A DNA stretch of 64,000 nucleotides from Rhynchopus sp. YZ270_cl-10 (GCA_964035575.1 OZ037833.1:558001-622000), one strand, 5' to 3'. Shown: positions 23,208-34,074, numbered from the stretch's first letter. The notes: a model not told the origin generated them from the letters alone. Made by a program: numbers and translations.

Positions 23208-24179
23208 TAGGGCTTAGTTATTTTTTTTTTTTGGTACGCGTCCGGGACCCCCCTCAAATTTTGAGCGCGCGCGCGCAAAAAAAAATAAAATACCAAAAAA
23301 AAAATAACTTGTTTTGGCTGCAAAATCAATGTTGTGCCCAAAAAAAAATATTTCAAAAAAAAAAAATATTCGGAAAAAAAAATTGTTGAAATTTTCCAAC
23401 TTTTTTTTTTATACTTTTCTATGCACACCACACCGGCATATTTTTTTTTATTTTATATCACTAGTGAAATAAAGTCTCTGTGCATTTCTGATTTTTACCT
23501 GTAAAAGTGAGTGACGTAAAGTGGACTTTATGTCACTCACTTTCACTTTAAACTACTCATTTTGTACAGGCGTGACCTAGACGAATGAAGAAAAGTAAGT
23601 CTAACTAGTGAAATAAAGTTACTTTTCTTCACTCCACACTTTTGGGCGACTTTACCGTATTCTGGTTGAAATTTTGGCCTGACAATTTTTTTCTGGATTT
23701 GGTCAATCTGAGGGCTTTTTTGGATTTTTGAGCCATTTTATGACGCGCCACTATTCCACAAACCCGCAGATTCTTCACTACAGCATGTTGTCACACAATA
23801 CGGTACCCACTTTTACAGGTAAATATCAGAAATGCACCTCGACTATTTCACGCGTAAAATAAAATTACGTATTTGGCACAATAGTGCACTTTCCTTCACC
23901 TCGGTGGTGGTCCTGTCGAAGCTGAAGCTTGTTGCCACTCGCTTCGCTCGTGGCAACAACTCGAACTTGATGTGACTCGCTTCGCTCGTCACATCAAGTT
24001 ATTTACTGCACTCGCTTCGCTCGTACAGTAAGCCTTTCAGCTCCGACGTCCCACCACCTCAGTGACGTAAAGTACACTTTATTTCACCAAATAAATAGTC
24101 TTTTAATTTTTTATTTTTGGATTTCCAAAAATTTGAGCGCGCGCGGACGCGTACCAAAAAAAAAAATAACTAAGCCCTT
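23208..24179. mobile_element. Foldback element with about 35-bp terminal inverted repeats and nested palindromes
   Basis: The left end AGGGCTTAGTTATTTTTTT ... GGTACGCGTCCG is matched in inverse at the right end (GACGCGTACC ... AATAACTAAGCCCT). Inside are two further palindromes: GTGCATTTCTGATTTTTACC at 23481 pairs with its inverse ending near 23839, and a cloverleaf-like structure lies at 23897-24065. There is no transposase frame, so it would be non-autonomous. Flanks are CATT on the left and TATT on the right, so a target duplication is not clear. Confidence 0.7.
23897..24065. repeat. Cloverleaf-like palindrome, copy 1
   Basis: An outer stem (CACCTCGGTGGTGGTCCTG ... against ... GACGTCCCACCACCTCAGTG) encloses three hairpins in a row. 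The stems are GTTGCCAC/GTGGCAAC, AACTTGATGTGA/TCACATCAAGTT and TTACTG/CAGTAA. The stems differ but all three loops are CTCGCTTCGCTCG. A second, diverged copy of the same architecture is at 31788-31984. Confidence 0.8.
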
Positions 24180-24180
24180 A

Positions 24181-24251
24181 TTTTTTTTTGATAAATTGTT
24201 GGGGTAGTGTAGTTGCCTCGGTTGTGTTGCCACAGTTGTGCAATCTCCACT
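24181..24251 (-). repeat. A-tailed hairpin element, intergenic copy
   Basis: Minus strand GTGGAGATTGCACAACTGTG ... GAGGCAACTACACTACCCC ... TTTATC then A9, directly beside the foldback element end. Almost the same as the Rab14 intron copy. Confidence 0.75.
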
Positions 24252-25972
24252 GGTTTTTAAAAAGGTAACGGTAGTTTTTAAAAGGTTGGGTGCACACGGT
24301 GACCACGTGATTCAGGAAAACGTAACATACTGAAAACGGTAATGCTAAGGGACATGATTTTTCTATTTGCCTCCACGCAATGCAAAGCTGCGATCAAACA
24401 AAAAGTACACAGAGGTAGTATTAGTGACTAATCAGGCACAATGTTGGTTTAGTTTTTTTTTTTTTAAAATATGTATCATCGTTTTTAAACTTTATACATA
24501 CATTTCAAATCACATGAAAATATGTTACTTTTCTCGGTCACATGGTCACCGTGCGGGGGGGGCAGAGGAGGAGGGAAAGAAGAAACAGAACCGAAGATGA
24601 AAAAAACAACAAACAAAATCGCTCTACGAAACCAAGAATAAAAGCTAGAACAACCCAGGATGTGCCTTGCGTACATCTCTGAGGTAAACGGGCAGGGGAC
24701 GGTTGACCCGAACTTTGAAGAACGCTTCGACTTCAATCAAGATCAGGGTTGTTCCTTGTTCTCGGAAAAAACAGCAAAATTCTGGATTTATGTTCCCGTT
24801 TTTTTCCTTTTTTTGGGTGGGGGTTTTTTGCCCTTTTTCAGGCTTTCTGAGCTCTACCCTCACTGTAGTGGGGTCATTTCGAAAAAATGGACAAGTTCTT
24901 GATTGATACAAATTTTGGTTACGACCACTAGTGAGTTGCTCACAATGCTAAATGAGTGTCAGAACTGTGATTCTGGGCCCACTTTAACCGCCCCTCGAAA
25001 TTCACAAAGGGGTCCCAAACCCGGGCGCGCTACACGCGCGCGGAACTTTTTGCAGCTTTGGCCTAGTTGCATTTTTGGCTGCAAAATGCAAGGGGATCCC
25101 CAAAGACGTTGGGAATATTATTTGGATGGGGCAGTGATTTTGTACCTGCATACACGCTCCCTAGTGGTAACCGTGTGCATGCCAATGAAGTGCTCTCTGG
25201 GGTTCGATAACCCGTGGAACCAGTGCTTCCGCCGATGAACGGTGAGGCGTTTACACTTCTCTTTTTGCGGAGCAGAAAATAATATAAATGGCGCCGCAGG
25301 CAAAAAATTTTGAGTACGGCGTAAAAATCTAGCCTTCGACGAACACTTTTTTGAAGAGCAAAAAATGAAAAATGGCGCCGCAGGCAAAAATAAATTGGGG
25401 GTACAGCCCTGGACGGTGCAGGATTTTGTTGTCAATTTTTTTTTCTTGCCCCCTGAAAACTCTTGCTTTTGAGAGTTTCGACCATTTCACCACACTGGTG
25501 GTGTGTCACCTACAGTGAAACCCACCAGAAACCACAACAAAGCCCCCTAAGGAAAAAAGGAAAAAAAAAAAGGAAAAAAAAACTAAAATCCAGAATTTCA
25601 TGTTCTCGGTCCCACTTAGGAACTTCCCTGATCAAGATACATTTTTTTTTTCTAATATTTTCCCCCCAAACAAGATGAACCATAAAGTCTCTCTGTACTT
25701 AGTCTCTTAGCCATCTTTGTTTCCCTCATTCCACCCATCTAAATCAACTACCATGCCCAGACTCATCCCAAACACAAAGAACAGGGGGGTCTAACAAGCC
25801 ACAGGTGTAAAAAAAAAAAGAACAAAGAATCAAGGCAAACTGAGGTGTTATTTAGTCTTTTTTTTTACAAACCCATATCCGTGTAAAAAAGACCATAACC
25901 CCCCATGAAATGTTAGAGGTGCCAAGTCTTGTTTCGTGCGCCGCCTAACAGAAAAAAAACTAAGTTGGGGTG
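24252..25972. other. Spacer with repeated GC-rich patches, no gene
   Basis: The block TGGCTGCAAAATGCAAGGG (about 25074-25095) recurs at about 44968-44990, and AATGGCGCCGCAGGCAAAAA occurs twice (about 25286 and 25372). GATGAACGGTGAGGCGTTTACAC at about 25234 is an inverse copy of a dispersed repeat. Open frames are short. Confidence 0.45.
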
Positions 25973-26113
25973 TTCCGGGGGTATGGAATTTTGGCAATCT
26001 TCATTTCAATTCACAACTCTTCACAACTTTTCATAACTCTTCACAAAAAAAGTGTGAAAAGTTGTGAAAAGTTGTGAAGATTGCCAAAATTCTATACCCC
26101 CGGAACACCCACT
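25973..26113. repeat. Foldback hairpin of about 140 bp
   Basis: GTGTTCCGGGGGTATGGAAT then TTTGGCAATCTTCA on the left is mirrored by TGAAGATTGCCAAAATTC then TATACCCCCGGAACACCC on the right. The centre is TTCACA, A7, TGTGAA. The left arm carries an extra TTCACAACTC-type unit, so the arm repeat number differs. Confidence 0.9.
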
Positions 26114-26877
26114 AAGGATTTATTTTTTTTCTTACAGGAGGGCAGTTTTTATTCAACCTGTGTTTGGACCCCTGTAAACTAGGATTTTTTAGGGCCGGGG
26201 GAAATGTTTCGAGAAAGAAAAAAAAAAGGGGGGGGGGAAAGTTTATAAGATGAACCTAAGCCTCTAGTGTTAAGTCACTTAAAAAAAAGGAGCCATCTGA
26301 ATGAAAAAGACACCCTATTTTTCCTGAAATATTAGTGGGAGTTTGGGGGGGGTTTTTTTAAAATGAAGTTTTTTGATATTTTTGCGTTGTGCTCTTATTT
26401 TTTTTTTATAATTTCCTTCTTTTGTTTTTCAGTTTGTTTTTTTTTGGGGGGTTTTTTGTTTTGTTTTGTTTTGTTTTGTTTGGGGTGGTTTTAAATACGA
26501 AACTCCACCAAACCCCTCCAAATTTCAAGGGAAAAAAATCAGGTGATAAAAAGGTGACAGCGATGGGTATGAATAACACCATCTAAGTTTTCTGCATTCT
26601 TTGATCTCAACAAATGGTCGAGGGGAAGGAGGGAGGGGAAGCAAATACCTGAAATTACCAATGAAGTACAGAACAAAAGAGAGGAAACACCGTACTGTGT
26701 TCATTGCAACACAGTACCGGGAAGAGACATGGGGGGGGGGGTTTTTAAAAAAGAAATTCTGGCGTGAAATGAAATAAAGAGACCTGAAGAGAGGTACATA
26801 CAACAAAAAATCAAGAGACAATCAAATGTTTTGGAGCTGTTATCCAGGGTTTTGCCTTTGTCCTAACACATAGTGTA
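26114..26877. other. Spacer with one AAGATGAACC hairpin, no gene
   Basis: The hairpin AAGATGAACCTAAGCCTC with TTAAGTCACTT lies at 26239-26282. A GTTTT-rich microsatellite lies near 26455-26490. Otherwise homopolymer-rich. Confidence 0.45.
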
Positions 26878-28787
26878 TTACACCATGGACTCGTAATGAC
26901 ATTACGCGCGTCATGACGAGGTAATTACGAGTGCCTTGACGAGGGCACCCCCTCGTAATTACGAGGGGGTGCCCTCGTCATGACGAGGTAATTACGAGGG
27001 CACCCCCTCGTAATTACCTCGTCATGACGTCGTCATGACGTGGGCACCCAGGTACCCAGGTACCCAGGTACCCAGGTACCCAGGTACCCAGGTACCCAGG
27101 TACCCAGGTACCCCCAATGACATAACGAAGTATCGCTTGAAAGTACCTTTCAATATACCTTGCTTGGGTGTGCATGAAGTAGCACACACAAGGTATATCA
27201 AACGATAAATCAATCAGATAAAACGTTACATCATCGGAAAATTGTTGGCACCGCCGCCCTGTCTTCGTATTTATTACGTCGACAGGCCAAACAGCGTTGG
27301 GCTCAGAAGAAGCAGTGCAAGACACTGGGGATCAACATGAGAACCAACTCCCAACAACACAGGCTACCGAAGTAGCAGGTGGGGTGTTGCGGGTGTTTGG
27401 GGTGAGAAAATCGATTTTGGTAAGTTACAGCAGAAAATTCTTAAGTTTGCACTAGTCGAGAAGGGTTACCACTGCTCACCGAGCGGTGCACCCATTTAAG
27501 GGTGGAGAAGCGTGACACGCACATACAAGTATGCACATTACTTCAACAAAGGCTGAATTCTGGTAATTCTAAGGGATGTGAATTACAGCCACCACATGGT
27601 TGTCATTAGGCTACTACCTTCGTCGTAGACGTATACAAAGGTTTCGCCCCCTTCTCTTTCATGCAAACTTAAGAAAATCCTGAAGTAACTACAACCTGGC
27701 GTGCGGGTACAGATGCATTGCTTTGTTCTTTCCTCAAAGTCATGTGTGATCTCTCGGGTCTGTACTAAAGTCAGTGTTTAGATAAGCATCCACTTGACTC
27801 GTTCTAACAACCGTTGAAATCTAGAACAAAACAACACACTGCCCCTTCTCACACCAAGCCGCCATGCTTCAAGAGCATGCCCTGGGCAAAAATTACTGTG
27901 ACAAAAATTAGTTTCCTGGGGGAACGCAATATTTTCTTGTGCCTAGTCCTCCGCAAGAGCAGAGGACAGACTTTCCGGATCCCGAAGTCGAATTTCTTGC
28001 ACTAGCTATGCTCCCTGGGTTAAATGGCTATAGCAGTGACTGACAAAGAGTTTCCCAGAGGAAGAAAGAACCTGTGGCGTAGAGTTGCGGGTTTTCATCG
28101 TTTATCATGTTTTTGTATACTGTCATCCTGTGAGGGTGTTTTTGGAGGTGTGGTGGAAAAAGGAACAGAAAAAAACAAGAAATATTACCCTCCCAGAATT
28201 CTTACGATTACGGTATTATAATGGACACAGGATATCGTAAAATATCCGTGGTTTTTGAGAGGAGAACTGCGTATTTGTGTACCCCCAGATGGTCCATTAA
28301 AAAATTGTGTTCTTTTACTTGGCCACTACCTAAATCTCGACCTTTATTTAAAATTTTTTTTATGCTGAGCCAAAGTAGTCGGTAAAGAAAAATATGGGGG
28401 AAGGAGGAAAAAAAACCGCAAAAACGCGTTTTAGACCCCCACAGATGCTCAAAAGCATCAAATTTTGCTTTTAATGGCCTCAAATCGTCGAAATTAGCCC
28501 TTTATAGGGGCAAAAAAAAAAATTCGAGAGTCCCTTTCCCTGGGAGGCAATAGCCAGACAATGACCACGGGAGCACCCCTCGTAATTACGAGGGGTCCCC
28601 TCGTAATTACGAGGGCACCCCTCGTCATGACGTCGTAATGCCGTCGTCGTGACGAGGAAAACCCCACGTCATGACGTCGTCATTACGAGGGGGTGCCCGC
28701 GTCGTGACGACGTCATTGCGCGCGTAATTTCCCACGTAATTTCCCTCGTCCCTCGTCACGTAATGTCATTACAAGTCCATGGTGTAA
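26878..28787. mobile_element. Element with 29-bp terminal inverted repeats (TTACACCATGGACT...)
   Basis: The left end TTACACCATGGACTCGTAAT then GACATTACG is inverted at the right end with one mismatch (CGTAATGTCATTACAAGTCC then ATGGTGTAA). Just inside both ends are clusters of the palindromes CTCGTAATTACGAG and CGTCATGACG. The 1.9-kb body has no long frame and contains a (CCCAGGTA)n array and a block shared with 29800-30650. A target duplication was not clear. A non-autonomous DNA transposon is the best reading. Confidence 0.7.
27043..27112 (+). repeat. (CCCAGGTA)n microsatellite
   Basis: About nine 8-bp units of CCCAGGTA. A shorter related array is at 29363-29420, and a single pair of units at about 29815. 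Confidence 0.9.
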
Positions 28788-29799
28788 GAACCTAGACAAA
28801 AAGAAAGCCAACGTTCAGATCTTGTATAACAGTATTTCCCCTTGAATCCTTTCACCTTGCGCCAAACAGATTTTTACCCCTATTTGGCTGCGTTCAACGA
28901 CAAACACTGTTATTTTTATTGTTATCAAGATCAGTTGGCGGATGATATCGTCTAGTTTTTTGTTTTTTACAAACACCGCAACAAAAAAATAATACGAAAC
29001 ATTTGCACGACCCTGAACCTTAAGATATAACATCCCGCATGAGAGAGTCATCTGTCGGTTTTCTTTCTTTCTCTCCACCCCAGAATTTTTTTAAATTGAA
29101 ACAAAGCTGTGTAAGGTGGGACCTACAACCATTGCTTTCCCTTAGTATTTTTTTTTTTTTTTGAAAAAAAAAAAAGAAATTCCTCGTTCAAAAGAGCCCT
29201 GGTTCTATTTTTTGACCTGACACAGATCAGGCACAAAAATGGAACCTGGGACCATTTTTTTTTTTTCCTTTTAGTGCACGGTGCAGTCTGTCCTGGAAAT
29301 GTCGGACCCTTTTGTCGGAGTCCGAGGGGGTCCGACAGTCGGACCCCCTGAGTCCGACAGTACCCAGGTGCCCAGGTGCCCAGGTACCCAGGTACCCAGG
29401 TACCCAGGTACCCAGGTCCAGGTCCAGGAACAGGTACCCAGGAACAGGAAAAAAGTCGTGAAAGAGCAACCACAGCTCCACATGACAAACACAAAAGTGT
29501 CCAGTCACGTGGGGCATTCATGCACTGAGGAGATAATGATCCAACAATTTACAAGAAAGATTACTTAACCTACTGCTGGAAATTGCCAGGTCGTAGTAAC
29601 ACACAAAGTGTGCCTCCGTTCGGGAAGACCGGATATTCTAGAGACCAGAAAGGCCTCAAGAATATCTTCCGGTAGTCAAGGTAGAACCGAGTGAACGGCC
29701 CAAGACCCCCGTGGAGAAGTTAAATGTTGTAATGCTATCAGGTAGAAACTGCGAACACTGTCTTACCCTCCTCAATGCATGGTGGTTGATGTCTTCCAC
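28788..29799. other. Spacer with palindromic CCGACAGTCGG units
   Basis: TCCGACAGTCGGACCCCCTG and neighbours (29309-29362) form short palindromes that are also seen at 34075-34210, and they run into a (CCCAGGTA)-type array at 29363-29420. No coding region. Confidence 0.5.
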
Positions 29800-30650
29800 A
29801 ACAAATTTCCTGTACCCAGGTACCCAAATTCCCAGACCCACGCAGTGGCACATGACCGCCAAGTGTGAGTGACCCACACATGAGGGAATGCGACACTACG
29901 CAAAATTTACCACCAGACCCTGTCTTCGTGCACCTGAAGTACAACGCCGCAGACAGGCCAAACATGCGTTGGACTCAGAGGAATGCCCGCTGTGCAGGTA
30001 TCAAACATGAGAACCAACTCCCAGCAACAAGGGGCGCCTTTTGGCGGGCGTTGTTGAGGGTGTTTGGGGTGCAAAGTTTTCCACAATTTTGATGCGCGGG
30101 TACAGAAGTGTTGTCTTGTTCTTTCATCTCTAGGAATGTAAATGTCAATCGCGTTTAACTACCACGAGGGCTTGTTTAGTGAACCCACGAGGGGTCGAAG
30201 GGGGTTGGTTATCCCATATCTATCAAAGGTTGTGTCGACCAGGCGAATCCACTATGTTACGCTGTACGTTGTTAAATCCGAAGAAATAACGCTTTAGCAG
30301 CCGCAGGAAGTTTGTTAAAAAGAGTGCCTCACGCTACACAAACCACCACCCGCGATTGACTTAGATGTTATAACAAAGAGAATTCAGAACAAAACAACAC
30401 CCTGCCCCATACACACTAAATTGTCATGCTTCAAGAGCATGCCTGGGCCAAAATTACTGTGACAAAAAGGCAACAAGACCACCCACAAGGAGTGTGAAAT
30501 GTGCACTGGTTTTCTGGGGGAACGCAATATTTTCTTGTGCCTCGTCCTCCGCAAGCAGAGGACAGACTTTCCGGAAGGTTTCCAAAGTCGAATTTCTTGC
30601 ACTAGCTATGCTCCCTGGGTTAAATGGCAATAGCAGTGACTGACAAAGTG
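29800..30650. repeat. Diverged second copy of the body of the 26.9-28.8 kb element
   Basis: Several blocks recur in the same order as in 27130-28060: GACAGGCCAAACA.GCGTTGG, ACATGAGAACCAACTCCCA, GGGTGTTTGGGGTG, CAAGAGCATGCC, GGGGGAACGCAATATTTTC and AGCTATGCTCCCTGGGTTA. The inverted-repeat ends are not seen at this copy, so it is partial. The second copy lacks some interior pieces and carries others. Confidence 0.75.
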
Positions 30651-30897
30651 TACCCATCCCCCTTCCACCCCAGATCTTAGTCCGCAAACTCAGAATGGAT
30701 TGATGCGGGTGATACTCTTTGGATTTTGAGTTGCTGAATGTCGGAGACGCGGCGAGGCTTCTCATCACAATCGCAGATGCAGTTCAGATTTCACGATCCT
30801 GTGATGAGTGTAAATGTGGAGTGTGATTAATGAATGAAATGTATGGTGTAGAAACGCAGTTATCGGGAAAGGTGAGGTTAATGTGGTAAAAAAAGGG
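30651..30897. other. Short spacer
   Basis: Sequence between two repeat elements. No feature recognised. Confidence 0.4.
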
Positions 30898-31756
30898 GAT
30901 AAAACTCGTGTAATTTTGTGAATTCCCACAAAGGTGGGTGATAATGTGCCCTTTGTCACTCAATTGTAACCGAGAATGTATGGGAGAATGAAATATTATT
31001 TCCCAACCCAACAACAACGATAAAGCGTGAAGACAATAAATGAAATCAAAGCGGAATAAATTTGAGGTTTTGTGAGGCACTCAACGAGTGTGCCGGCTCT
31101 GTGGCGTCACGGAGCCACCAACACTCCCCAGTCATTTTTCCTGCGCTTCCAGGAAAACTCGCGTTTGCGACCAGGCCGAAACGAAAAAATTTAATTCACA
31201 GCAAACAGGTGTGAGGGAGAAGAAAAGAAAGTGAACAAAAACGAAAAAACAATGTTTTTCTGAAATGTGATGTTGTTGGGGTGGGGAGAATAAAACAGTT
31301 CCAGAAAAGCTCCTGCGTCGGTTTTCTTTTGGTTAAAAAAATCACTCAGTAAAAAAAAGAACTTTTTCATCACTCCCCTCAAATACTGCCAAAACGAAGA
31401 AGGACAGGATGTATGACACTTACGGATACCAAGTCTCAGCGGGTATGAGAAGCAAGGAGGTGTACAAGAAGAAATGGGACGAGTTCTTGCGGTTTTCAAA
31501 CCTCGAGCGACTTGGTCCGCTTTGTATTGACACGGACCTCGACACCCCGACATGTACTGGCTTTTGAGAAAGGCAGTCGGTTCCTCGGTAGATTGCGTGC
31601 AAGTGAGGGAATATCCATCTGCTTGGAAGACGTCAAAACACCAAACATAGTATTTCGCGACATAAAGGGCAGATCAAATACTCACTGCCTTACATTCTCG
31701 GTTACAATTGAGTGACACAAAGGGCATATAATCTGCAAAATTACACGAGTTTTATT
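30898..31756. mobile_element. Inverted-repeat element of about 860 bp
   Basis: TAAAACTCGTGTAATTTTG ... GCCCTTTGTCACTCAATTG ... TAACCGAGAATGTA on the left is inverted at the right end (TACATTCTCGGTTACAATTG ... ACACGAGTTTTA), about 65-80 bp with a few gaps. It encloses a short coding-like fragment on the plus strand (31410-31570). Confidence 0.65.
31410..31570 (+). pseudogene. Short coding fragment, possible recombinase-type N-terminal domain
   Basis: An ATG frame gives MYDTYGYQVSAGMRSKEVYK and then KKWDEFLRFSNLERLG before it ends. A frame on the other strand at 32113-32297 has the matching pattern YRKTWDDFLRFNRLS followed by PREEHVVSFRSLRDLL. The pattern YxxxWxxFLRFxxL and a following P-E-hydrophobic segment recalls the SAM-like core-binding domain of tyrosine recombinases. 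The catalytic part is not visible. Both pieces sit inside the palindromic elements. This is a weak assignment. Confidence 0.3.
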
Positions 31757-31787
31757 TCACTGAGTTAGATAATTATTATCTCATGAA

Positions 31788-31984
31788 ATAAAGTGAACAT
31801 TATTTCACGAGGTGGTGGGTGACTCAAACTGGGGCTCAACTTCACGAAGCGAGTGGAGTTCAGCATTTTGATTTCATGAGTGAAGTGAGTGTAATCATAA
31901 AAGTGATGTCACGAGCGATAGCGAGTGGGTATCACGTATTCCAGTTTGTGAATCACCCATCAGTTAAATAATGTTCACTTTAGT
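31788..31984. repeat. Cloverleaf-like palindrome, copy 2
   Basis: The outer stem AAAGTGAACATTATTTCAC ... GTGGGTGACTCAAACTGG pairs with CCAGTTTGTGAATCACCC ... AAATAATGTTCACTTT. It holds three arms: GCTCAACTTCAC/GTGGAGTTCAGC, TGATTTCA/TGTAATCA and GTGATGTCAC/GTGGGTATCAC. Loops are variants of CGAAGCGAG. The base identity to copy 1 is low in the stems, yet the fold is the same. Confidence 0.8.
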
Positions 31985-32112
31985 TTTCGATACGTAATTT
32001 TATACCACGCGTGAAAAACGTAAACAGGTGAAAAAGTGAGTGAAATAAGATTCGTTTTATTTCACGTTTTATTTCACGCAAATCGTGAAGGATTGGGTGG
32101 GGGAGTGAAATA

Positions 32113-32297
32113 AAAGATCACGGAGTGATCTGAAGGACACGACGTGTTCTTCCCTGGGCTCGTTCGCTCCTGAAAGTCTGTTGAAACGGAGGAAATCGTC
32201 CCATGTTTTCCTGTACTGCACACCACTGTTCATGTCGTCGAACAAGTTGTCATATGCATCCTCCATCTCCGCAAACTTGCGCGTGGGTTTAGGCATG
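32113..32297 (-). pseudogene. Short coding fragment paired with 31410-31570
   Basis: ATG at about 32297 gives MPKPTRKFAEMEDAYDNLF and then YRKTWDDFLRFNRLSGANEP. The shared YxxxWxxFLRF pattern with the fragment at 31410 suggests that both come from one gene family carried by these elements. Function uncertain. Confidence 0.3.
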
Positions 32298-32422
32298 TGT
32301 GTAAGAGGCAATAAATAATCTGTAATTTGAAGTGTGGTGGTGTGAGGGGTGGAGCGTGGGCTCAACGTTCCACTGTTTACACCTATAAATACGTTTTTCA
32401 CTTGTGGAATAAAATTACATAT

Positions 32423-32571
32423 TGAGTGAAATAAGAACATTTTCTTGCACTTGCCACTAAAAAGGCACCCTCGTGACTCTCACTCTTATTCCCCTCGCTT
32501 CGCTCGGGAAATAACGCACTCGGGCACCTTTTTAGTGGCGCGTGAAATAAAATAGTTCTTATTTCACTCGA
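32423..32571. repeat. Long hairpin with the CTCGCTTCGCTCG loop
   Basis: GAGTGAAATAAGAAC ... GCCACTAAAAAGGCACC pairs with GGGCACCTTTTTAGTGGC ... GTTCTTATTTCACTC. Inside, TTATTCCC and GGGAAATAA flank CTCGCTTCGCTCG, the same loop as in the cloverleafs. Confidence 0.8.
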
Positions 32572-32572
32572 A

Positions 32573-32886
32573 TAAATAGTTATTATCTCACGGGCAATAA
32601 TGTTGTGCTGCGTTTTCGAAATTCCTACAGTATATTTGACAAATGATGTATGACCACCTAGTACGGGGCGTCAAGGTTGGGTATGGTGAACAGTTCCTCG
32701 AAGTCCTATGACTGCAACCCTTTTGGTTGCATGCGCAGATCTCCTCCACATTGCTTTTGCGCCTACTCTCGGCATGGGTTTTGTTTTGTTCTTTGTGTGC
32801 GGAGATAATGTCTACTGTATTTTGTGTAATCTCCAGGAAGGAATTTCGAAAACGCGGCTAAACATTATTACACAAGTGAGATAAAA
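32573..32886. mobile_element. MITE-like element of about 310 bp with 45-bp terminal inverted repeats
   Basis: TTATCTCACGGGCAATAATG ... GCGTTTTCGAAATTCCT on the left is inverted at the right end (AGGAATTTCGAAAACGCGG ... CATTATTACACAAGTGAGATAA). No open frame inside. Confidence 0.75.
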
Positions 32887-33293
32887 AATTGTTGGCTCTC
32901 TCTCTGTTGTTTTGGCTTTTGTTTTTTTGTCTATTTGTGACGAGGCCTGGAACACCTGAACATAGGCATATCTGGAAAATCTATCTGAGGTGTGGCAAAT
33001 TAAATATATTCAAGCGTGTGGTTGAGGCACACCTAAACATAAGTAAGTGCCAAGTCTGAACATTTATTTTCAGAGGCCTTAGTGAGGCTGTTTCGGCCTC
33101 GTTGCATTGTATCATGATGTAATAAGGTTCACATACTTTCGATTCAAAGAAGAGAAAGCACACAAGAAAATAAAATGCTGCAAACCACTGGGTGTGTTGT
33201 TTGCATCTACACAAGTAACTGAAAGTTAAACATTTACATACCTTGTCTTCCCCGTAGCCTCCGCCTTCGCTGCTGTCAAGCTGCCTTCTCTTG
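32887..33293. other. Spacer, no gene seen
   Basis: Sequence between the MITE and the 7-bp satellite; no feature recognised. Confidence 0.4.
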
Positions 33294-33685
33294 GTACCCA
33301 GTACCCAGTACCCAGTACCCAGTACCCAGTACCCAGTACCCAGTACCCAGTACCCAGTACCCAGTACCCAGTACCCAGTACCCAGTACCCAGTACCCAGT
33401 ACCCAGTACCCAGTACCCAGTACCCAGTACCCAGTACCCAGTACCCAGTACCCAGTACCCAGTACCCAGTACCCAGTACCCAGTACCCAGTACCCAGTAC
33501 CCAGTACCCAGTACCCAGTACCCAGTACCCAGTACCCAGTACCCAGTACCCAGTACCCAGTACCCAGTACCCAGTACCCAGTACCCAGTACCCAGTACCC
33601 AGTACCCAGTACCCAGTACCCAGTACCCAGTACCCAGTACCCAGTACCCAGTACCCAGTACCCAGTACCCAGTACCCAGTACCCA
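33294..33685 (+). repeat. (GTACCCA)n satellite, 56 units
   Basis: A 7-bp unit, GTACCCA, is repeated without error for 392 bp. The unit has no stop codon in any phase on either strand, which creates long artificial open frames. It differs by one base from the 8-bp unit CCCAGGTA found elsewhere in the window. Confidence 0.98.
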
Positions 33686-34074
33686 AATTGGTCGCCCCCT
33701 GGTTGGTCGAGAACCTAAAAATGCAAAAAAACGCAAAATTCATGTGTTTTGACCATGTCTGGGTACACCAAATACACACCTCTGAACAAGCCTATACCCA
33801 GTAGTAGGCAACAAGCGCTATTTTTTGACCAAGAAAAAAAAAATCCCCCAAAAATTGGGTGTAGTAGGTCATAAAATGGCCCAAAAAATTCAAAGAAAAC
33901 CTCAGATTGACCAAACAATGAAAAAAATTTTCAAGTCAAATTTTCAGCCAAAATACGGCTATTTTGGTAAAACCATGTGTACTGTAGTGGCTATACAAGG
34001 CGATTTTCGGCCAAAAAAATTTTTTTGGCCAAAAAAAAAAAATTTTTTTTCGGCCCAAAAAAAAAATTTTTTTT
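33686..34074. other. Spacer, no gene seen
   Basis: Runs of AAAATTTTTTT-type sequence; no feature recognised. Confidence 0.4.

Noticed and set aside
25196-25222. tRNA-like B box GGTTCGATAACC
   Set aside because: No matching A box, acceptor stem or anticodon arm around it. No tRNA gene was found in the window.
33294-33685. Interstitial telomere repeat
   Set aside because: The unit TGGGTAC is not a known telomere repeat; euglenozoan telomeres that I know are TTAGGG. Kept as a satellite.
33276-33779. Long open frames of up to 251 codons on both strands over the (GTACCCA)n array
   Set aside because: The 7-bp unit lacks stop codons in every phase, so the frames are produced by the satellite. The peptides are pure tandem repeats without context of a gene.
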